From Malania oleifera (taxonomy: Eukaryota > Streptophyta > Magnoliopsida > Santalales > Ximeniaceae): a DNA stretch of 64,000 bases. Shown one piece after another: positions 57,621-64,000 of this stretch (its first letter is position 1; every line of letters starts with the position of its first letter). The notes below the pieces were generated by a model. The model was given only the letters and a program-made list of their open reading frames with translations, was not told the DNA's origin and searched no databases. The stretch covers positions 45,154,402 through 45,218,401 of the forward strand of contig NC_080425.1 of assembly GCF_029873635.1 (NCBI RefSeq), in the 5' to 3' direction. Both the position numbers and the translations under genes were made by a program.

Positions 57621-58030
57621 CCTCTTACTTCCTCTCTCTCTCTCTCACTCTCTCTCTCTCTCTCTCCCTCTCTCTCTCTCTTCTACCTCCTCTCTCGCTC
57701 TCTGTATATCTCTCTCCAGCTCTCTCTCTATTGCGAGAAAGAACGGCGAGGCGAAAGACACCAGAGCACGAGCGAAGAGAGATCGAGATACCGTAGTCGC
57801 GCGAGCGCTCGACAGAGAGCGCCGAGAACAAGGCGAGCTCGAGGGAGTAGAGAGAGGAGAGAACGAGCAAATCCAAAGAGCTAGAGGAGAAAGAGAACAG
57901 GGTATAGCGAGCGAGAGAGCCCGCGCAACTGGTAGCGCGAACGCGATACAGCTCTTCTCTCGCTCTCGCGTATTGTAACTCTAGCAGCAACTAGAGTAGA
58001 GAGGAGGGCCAGCTGATTCCAAATAGAGCC

Positions 58031-58061
<31 letters not shown>

Positions 58062-58262
58062 CAGAGAAGGAGAGAGAGAGAGAGAGCGAAAAGCGGAAAA
58101 AGCATTGAGAGAACGAAGGGGAGCAGCGAGAAAGGGCGAGACAGAAAGAGGAACGAAGGAAAGAGGGAGAGAGGGAGGAGAACGAGCGCTAGAACGCTAA
58201 CGATCACCTAACCTAAGATATAGATAAGTAGATTACACATCGCTACCTCCTGTCTCTCGATA

Positions 58263-58303
<41 letters not shown>

Positions 58304-58350
58304 TCTCTCTTCTCTCTCTCTCTATCTCTCTCTCTCTTTATATATATATA
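54719..58350. repeat. Low-complexity block right of the gap: G(A/C) and CT/GA repeats
   Basis: It alternates between GC-rich G(A/C) tracts (54719-54900, about 55270-56150, 56350-57000, 57725-58200) and (CT)n or (GA)n tracts (55018-55205, 56270-56350, 57060-57720, 58260-58340). From about 55370 to 56150 T is nearly absent from the plus strand. CpG and pure (GC)n runs are abundant (56470-56700), unlike the AT-rich rest of the window. All long frames here (Arg/Ala/Glu or Ser/Leu/Arg repeats) are by-products. Confidence 0.85.
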
Positions 58351-58387
58351 TATATCTCGTGTGGGCCACGATATTTATTTTTGTGAA

Positions 58388-58616
58388 GATGTTAGTCCTG
58401 TATAGACCGTGCATTCTATGAAGATGTTAGTCCTGTGTGGACCAATTTTATATGGGCCATGTAATATGTCTGATGTTAGTCCTGTGTGGACCGGTCCTGT
58501 ATGGACCGTGTGATATGTATGATGTTAGTCTTGTGTGGACCAGCCCTGTATGGACCGTGTAATCTGTAAGGTTGTGAGTCTTGAGTGGACAGTGTTCTTC
58601 TGTGTGGATAATTTAT
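58388..58616. repeat. Tandem repeat, 49 bp unit, about five copies
   Basis: gatgttagtcctgtgtgg recurs at 58388, 58423, 58472 and 58521, with a diverged copy at about 58570. Spacing is 35 then 49, 49 and 49. Full units also hold ggtcctgtatggaccgtg. Comparable repeats occur in the LTRs of some plant gypsy elements, so this may be an LTR piece. Confidence 0.85.
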
Positions 58617-58852
58617 GTGGAATTTGATCTGACAAGATAAATTATATATGAATTTAATTATATATATATTGATGGCAAAGTAAAATTTTCTACCAAGAGC
58701 TTGCTAAGAAAAGCGAGTGCACTGGTTATTTTTAGTTTTGTACTAGAACAGAGGGAAGCTACTTGTATGGGCGGGTAATCTTTCGTATTCTTGGAAACTT
58801 TGCCTATATACATAGCTCGAAGGCTTATTGAGTAAGGTGAGTGTCCTATGTT
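58617..58852. other. AT-rich sequence, possibly continuing the LTR-like region
   Basis: No coding signal; contains a short (TA)n run near 58664. Confidence 0.35.
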
Positions 58853-59023
58853 GGCCTAACTAGTCTTTTTAATAAATTTTGATGATAACAAACAAAGGAA
58901 ATTTTAACTTGAAATGGTTGAGTTATGGTGTTTCAAGTTTGACAAGAAAATAAGGATCCTTGTGGACCATTAAGCTACATAAACTAACAAGTGATCCAAA
59001 AGAAGCTCAAAGCAGTACTATAC
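58853..59023 (+). repeat. Start of a SIRE-like copia LTR, interrupted
   Basis: TGTTGGCCTAACTAG at 58853 and the following ~100 bases align with the minus-strand start of the copia LTR at 7784 (both have tgataacaaa, an atggtt-gagt stretch and gtttca). The alignment is lost before the gypsy LTR begins, which suggests that the gypsy element inserted into it. Confidence 0.7.
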
Positions 59024-60659
59024 TGACTCACTCGAAAAATGAGCAGCTCGAAAGCTATCCCAAGTATAGGAGTTCTGTCGTGTAATATTAAGCCCAAGGG
59101 CTACATCGTCTCCTCAGGGAATGCGTTTAATCTTAGATTTAACGTTCTTCCAATCAAAATTAAATTGCACTAAACTCGGTTCAGATTCGGAGTTTGTCAG
59201 AGTTGTTCAATTTTACTTTTGACGAATTAGATGGCACGTAATTTAAAAAATCCTAAAACTAACATGTTCTAAATAAAAGAAACAAGATTAGAAATCCTAA
59301 TTTACTAAAGAAACATTGGGACACACACTAATTAAAAATGGAAACTACAAATAAGGAATTAAAACACGCTAGAATGGAAACTCTAATCTACCTAAGGAAA
59401 CATCGACTCACGCACTAATTAAAGATGGTAACCTAGAACATGGAATTAAAAACACACAATGGAAACTAAATTAGACACACACTAAAAAAAAAAAACCAAA
59501 CCTACTAAAAATCGAACCTTTGGCACAATTAAGAGATCAAATCAAGACTCACAATTTAAATGTAAACATGAACTCAACGGAAATTTAAAAGACATAAACA
59601 ATAACGGAATACAATAAAAACACAACATTTACTAATCATAGACCCTAACTAAATCGAATTTCGACAAAAAAATATCTGAATTTAATTAAGAATGCTAAAT
59701 TAAAATAACTATCAATTAGATAAACAAAGAGATTAATTTAACAATAATGAAATACTCAACATTACTCAACTTAAACAAAAAGAAAGAAAACTCCAATAAC
59801 ATTAAAAAAAAAACTAAACTTTCTTCAATATTCCAAGATTCAAAGAAAAGTAAATAAAAGAAAGAAAGAAAGGAAAAGAGAGAGAGAGAAACAAATCCAC
59901 GGAGCCGTGAAGTTGCTGCTGTGCTGGAGAAGTTGCTGCTGCGCTTTGGTGGTCCTGCTATGGAGTCGGCTAGTATCCTGCTGTGCTTCGGGACTGCTGA
60001 AGATGGTGGAGGAGGCTGGCCGTACTGCAAGAGGGCAGAGGAGGCCAAGAGAAACAGAGGAAAGGGGGAGAGTGAGGGAGGAAAGACAAAGGGAAGGAAG
60101 AGAGACAAGGGGAGAGAAGCAGAATTGAAAAGAACAAAAAAAAACTAACTAAAGAAGAAGAAGAAGAAGAAGAAGAAGAAGGAGAAGAGGAGAATGGGGA
60201 GCCATGGGGGCTGCCTCTGCAGGAAGAGAAAGAGAAGGGTTAAATAGGATAGGGGGGAAAGCCCTAGACCCGAATAGGAAACCCGAATTGCTATATTTTT
60301 TCATTTTTTTCATTCTCTATTCATTACAAATTCTGCTCTTCTGGAGCCCGTATCTCACAAAACTTAAAACATGAAAGTTGTATATAATCCTTTCCTCTTT
60401 CTCTAGAAATTTAAATCGTCTCAATCAGAGCTCAGATGGAAAAGTTATGTACAAATTACGAACAGGTGTTGGTTTTGATTCCCGGGAATTTTCCTGCGAC
60501 AAAAAATTACCAAATTCTCATAAATAGTGCAATAAAATTTAAGAATGATGATTTTGACACTTTATTAAAATATTGAATAAATTTGGACATTTAATTAAAA
60601 ATATAAACGGTAAAGCCCGGGTTAAGCGTCCAATTACGCAGTTTCGGCGAGTAATCACA
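59024..60659 (-). repeat. 3' LTR of the gag-bearing gypsy element
   Basis: It starts TGTGATTACTCGCC at 60659, directly after the purine tract. A TATA-like box (CCTATTTAACCC, about 60238-60249) sits about 410 bases in. A (GAA)n microsatellite lies at 60150-60180. The far end, near 59024, is placed by an ending of CA and the start of copia-like sequence and is approximate. Frames inside (59716-60148) are not genes. Confidence 0.65.
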
Positions 60660-60672
60660 CCCCCCAACTAAC
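60660..60672 (-). other. Second (3') polypurine tract of the gag-bearing element
   Basis: The minus strand reads GTTAGTTGGGGGG after CTAGAGACTAGCAAAAC. This is the same context as at 15305-15337 in the left-hand Athila-like element. Confidence 0.75.
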
Positions 60673-62386
60673 GTTTTGCTAGTCTCTAGCAAATGACGTG
60701 AATGAATCTCAGGGTGGTATCTACAACTATAAACTCCGGTGATCATGAAATCAATGCATATGTAACATAACTATACCACTTCACATACAAGAACATAACT
60801 GAATTTCACACAAGCTCGTTCATATTCAATGCACACGACTTTAAAACACGTCACCCATGCAAGTTTCATCGTTTATATGTCATTTAAGAGCATTATACTC
60901 ACATGAAGTTAATCAGTGGCACATTCAAAGTTAATGCAATCATATAAGTTCGAGTATAAACAGGTAAACTCTCGAGGTGTGTGTAATGTGTGTGACTCAG
61001 TACACCTAGGATGCCAGTGGACACCTACAGAACGGTCGCTTTGACTCGGCCTAACTGGTATACCCTCAAGAACACTCAAAGAAAATGGGTTCACTCATCA
61101 TATGTGAGGAAGAATGTCGCGATCAAACATCCCACATATTAAAAAGGAACAAACGCTAGGTATATGGAGTGAACTAGTCTTGAAAGGATCTAGCCTATCT
61201 ATGAGGTGTCGGGTCCTTCACCCTAACATCTTCTCACCTACTTGCCATATCCAACTGAGACCACCCTAGATCAACTCATTCACAAACTTGTCGTGAATAC
61301 ATCTGAGGCATTAACCGGTTGAAGAATCTTCATACGTGGAAAATATGTGTCATCCTTGACTTTTTGTGATATGTATTTGGGCCGGCATTGACATTTCATT
61401 TCATGCGCATATGTGTTGCTTATTCTTTTTTTCTGCTCATTCTTCATTTTCTGTCTTTTCTTGATCAATAAGGACATTATAACACTTCTTTTGTAATCTT
61501 CATACCATCAATGGGAATTGAGCTCGAATTAGGGTCCATGAATTAAGTTTATCTCTAGGGGTGGCTCAGCCTTCACATTTTGAGTAGGCTACAAGACCTA
61601 GGTTTCTATCTCCCCACTAGGTGTCACCTCTAGGCTAGCAAATCCAAAATAAAGACTAGTGTACAAGGAATCATCCAGAAAAAGAGAATTGAGTTCTATG
61701 AACTCTGATTTGATATTAACGCTCAAAAGGACGATAAATAGCTCAAGAATATCTCACAAAGGTGTCATAGTCGCCACGGGTGCTCTCTCAGTGCTCACAG
61801 GAAACCTTAAGTGCAATGAATCACGTGAATGTGTTTATTCAGCTTCGTGAGATGCCGTATAAATACAGGAAATTATATAGTCAAATTAACATAAATGTAC
61901 TACCAATCGATTCTTCATGGGGTCATAAGATTATATAAAGAGAAAACTATGCATGATTGACTTAAGTGTGTCATTCATAAGTTATATGCAAGTATGCGAA
62001 AGATATGAGTCAGTGTTAAGCATGGCATAATGCAATGTAATCCTTCAGTACTCCTCCTTTCTTTCTCTCTTTCTTTTTGATTTTTTTTTATTTTTTTATT
62101 TTTTAAAAAAACCCGGTACGTGTACGTGCACAGTGTCACATGCGAATGCTCATCCCCCCCAACTAAAGTGGAACATTGTCCTCAATGTGAAAGCATAGGG
62201 GAAATAGAAAATACTGTGCACGGGAAAAGTAAGGCGTACCTGAGTGGCGAAATAATGGAAAACAAAGATCAAACTACGAGAAAATAGACCTGAAAACTAA
62301 CTAAAAATAAAATAAGATAAAATAAAAGGAAAATAAGGGAAAGAAAAACATCACAATTGTCTTGGCGGAGGCTCTGGAGGAATTTC
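60673..62386 (-). other. Non-coding region between gag and 3' LTR, including the first purine tract
   Basis: No coding signal. The first purine-like tract (minus: ACTTTAGTTGGGGGG preceded by CATTGAGGACAATG) lies at about 62152-62190. Blocks at 61010-61095, 61195-61272 and 61537-61645 match 14768-14840, 14591-14668 and 14191-14295 in inverse orientation. Confidence 0.75.
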
Positions 62387-63133
62387 GTCTGGTGGCCGCA
62401 GGTCTATAAATTGCATCGGCGGGTCTCCAAATTTGAGTCGCCAAAATCAATCAGTCTTCAAACCTGCACGAAAATCAACCTCAGATAAATTAATGCGTGT
62501 CAAAATACCAAACAATTTGTGTGCAAGTCGACCCTCTTGCGTTGACAAGAAAGGGTCTTTATTCAACATTGTTTCTAGGAAATTTGCTTCTTTACGAACT
62601 AACGTGTGATGGGAAGTTATTCGAGCAATTACCTGTAGTTCTTCAGAAGCATTAACATTAAAGGTTTTACCTGGTTCTTTGAAAACTATAAGCTCACCAG
62701 ACTGGTCACCCTCTTTATCGGGTGTACATATCATCATACCACTGCAAGAGTCTGCGTCCTTATTAGGCTCCTTAACATCTGATTCAGGCGGGGATGACAG
62801 TTCCATGGTTTCTGAGCTCGGAGTATGAGGTACCACAAGTTGGTACTCCATATGAGTATCAGTCTCCTTATAAACTAACTGCTCCGCTTATGGGCTCGTT
62901 TCCTCTGATTTTTCTTTGAATTCATCTATTTCAGCCGTAACTTCCGGTGTTGGGACAACTATTTGCTCGGTGATGAGCATTTCAGATTGGGGATCATCTT
63001 TCTCGCTACTGAAGGTGATGGTGGCCTTTGCTGTCTCAAGAGAAACATCATGTATTTGTTGTTGCGGTTGCTGGTACTCTTGAGAACTAGGCTGAAGTTC
63101 TGCGAGTGTTTCCTCGTTTTCTAAGATGTCCAA
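62387..63133 (-). pseudogene. C-terminal part of the gag region, function unknown
   Basis: Two minus-strand frames (62888-63133 and 62447-62851) follow gag. They are Glu/Ser/Pro-rich at first (SSPPESDVKEPNKDADS), then carry EELQVIARITSHHTLVRKEA and LAHKLFGILTRINLSEV. I recognise no domain. They may be the gag tail or a separate protein of this element group. Confidence 0.5.
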
Positions 63134-63394
63134 CTATGTGCTTATCGCATTAATGGTGTCCCGCAATTCATTATTATGATCGACTTGAGTTTGCATGAAC
63201 TGCTGGAGCATGTTCACCATCTGAGTTATGCTATCCTCTAGAAATTCCGACGGCGTATAGCTCTGAGGGATCTATGGTGGCTGGTATTGAGGCGGAGGAA
63301 TATCCGGGCAGTTTGGTGGTTCATACGCATCACCACCACTAATTGTGCTGATAGGATGTGTAGTCATGGGTGCCTGAGTGTATCGTGTGTTGCA

Positions 63395-63997
63395 CTATGG
63401 GACATTGTCAGCTAAGTAATCAAAGAATGATAATACCTGATCTGGATCCTCGCTGACGGGCTCTCCATTAGACATAATCTGGACAAAACACTTGCAATTA
63501 GGGGTAAGAGCAGTATAAAAATAATCAGCTAACCTCCATGAGTCAAACCCGTGATGTGGACAAGTGCGTAGTAGATCCTTGAATCGCTCCCAGCAAGCCC
63601 TAAATGTCTCATCATCCTGCTGCACAAAATTAAGAATCTATTCCTGCAAAAATTGAGTTTTTTGTAAGGGACAAAATGCATGCAGAAATTCACGCTCCAT
63701 ATCAGTCCAATTAGTGATAGAGTGAGGTCTCAAGGAATGAAACCAGATTAGTGACCTATCCTGCAAAGTAGTAAGAAATAAATTTAGTCTAGTAGATTCG
63801 TCAGCTGTAGCATGAGAGAAAAACATATTGCAGGTTAACTCAAACTCTGTTAGGTGCTGATATGGGCACTCAGATTCCGTCCCGTAGAACTCGGGTAGCA
63901 ATGATGTCCTCCCGCGCTGCATCATGAAATTAAGCTCATCATAAGGCAAAACAGTGGAAGAGGATGCAGTGGCATATTCAAACTGCAAAAAAACCAT
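63395..63997 (-). pseudogene. Gypsy (Athila-like) gag
   Basis: Minus-strand text: LPEFYGTESECPYQHLTEFE, LNLFLTTLQDRSLIWFHSLR, SITNWTDMEREFLHAFCPLQ (63638-63997), then DDETFRACWERFKDLLRTCPHHGFDSW-type text (63395-63625). This is the retrotransposon gag domain with the Athila-type ERFKDLLRxCPHHG signature. Its 5' part is outside the window. Confidence 0.88.
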
Positions 63998-64000
63998 TAT

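Larger units (their letters stand above)
59024..63997 (-). mobile_element. Gag-bearing Athila-like gypsy element without visible pol (TR-GAG-like), cut by right edge
   Basis: On the minus strand: gag (63997-63395), further ORFs (63133-62447), a purine tract at about 62160, non-coding DNA, a second tract and an LTR (60659-59024). No protease, RT, RNase H or integrase text was found between gag and the 3' LTR, where an autonomous element would have several kb of pol. This fits a non-autonomous gag-only type (TR-GAG). The non-coding region shares three blocks with the Athila-like element at 7785-16245. The 5' LTR is beyond the window. Broken, with several breaks. Confidence 0.75.

Noticed and set aside
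58388-58616. Centromeric satellite
   Set aside because: Only about five diverged copies are present and the unit is short; no longer array is seen.
59716-60148. Frames of 73-130 residues near the GAA microsatellite
   Set aside because: They lie within the LTR and overlap on both strands, and their composition follows the purine-rich repeat.

Overview
The window looks like repeat-rich (pericentromeric-type) DNA from a flowering plant, probably a eudicot. The evidence is plant-lineage Ty1/copia (SIRE-like) and Ty3/gypsy (Athila-like and chromovirus-like) fossils, plant RTE and L1 LINEs, an Au-type SINE, a TRIM element, and one host gene of the plant-only PORR family. A run of exactly 100 N at 54619-54718 marks a draft-assembly gap inside low-complexity sequence. 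No bacterial, organellar, CRISPR, rRNA or tRNA gene was seen.

Layout. 1-7784: a broken SIRE-like copia element on the minus strand (gag to RNase H, an extra 3' ORF, initiator-Met primer site, one 1.8 kb LTR); it runs off the left edge. 7785-16245: an Athila-like gypsy pol, 3' non-coding region and probable LTR on the plus strand, split by a 2,089 bp solo copia LTR (8455-10543). 16246-18190: a further LTR-like piece and a copia 3' end. 18195-19892, 26240-27311 and 41040-45120: three RTE-type LINE copies; the last is nearly full length and carries a 1,041 bp non-autonomous hAT. 22690-24240: the 5' end and gag of a gypsy element. 24617-25463: a local duplication with a SINE in one copy. 30508-31459: a MITE-like element. 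31600-32180: a copia 3' end. 32230-33840, 39270-40930 and 45170-45678: L1 pieces on the minus strand. 45940-47960: a gypsy pol fragment. 52589-53252: a TRIM with both LTRs. 53800-58350: an extraordinary CT/GA and G(A/C) low-complexity block around the assembly gap. 58388-58610: a 49 bp tandem repeat. 58853-63997: a copia LTR start and a gag-bearing Athila-like element that runs off the right edge.

Host content is small. The only convincing intact host gene is an intronless PORR-domain protein at 50764-52020 (minus), resembling WTF9, a mitochondrial group II intron splicing factor. Two site II-like promoter motifs lie upstream.

Most notable: (a) four or more unrelated LTR-type sequences in the first 17 kb carry arrays of imperfect GTCGAC palindromes with similar spacing; (b) the gag-only Athila-like element at the right shares three blocks of 3' non-coding sequence and a two-PPT layout with the pol-bearing Athila-like element at the left, as expected for a non-autonomous/autonomous pair; (c) the T-depleted G(A/C) dinucleotide block next to the gap is either an unusual structured DNA tract or an assembly artefact. 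All calls are by eye from the sequence and its translations; no database search was run.
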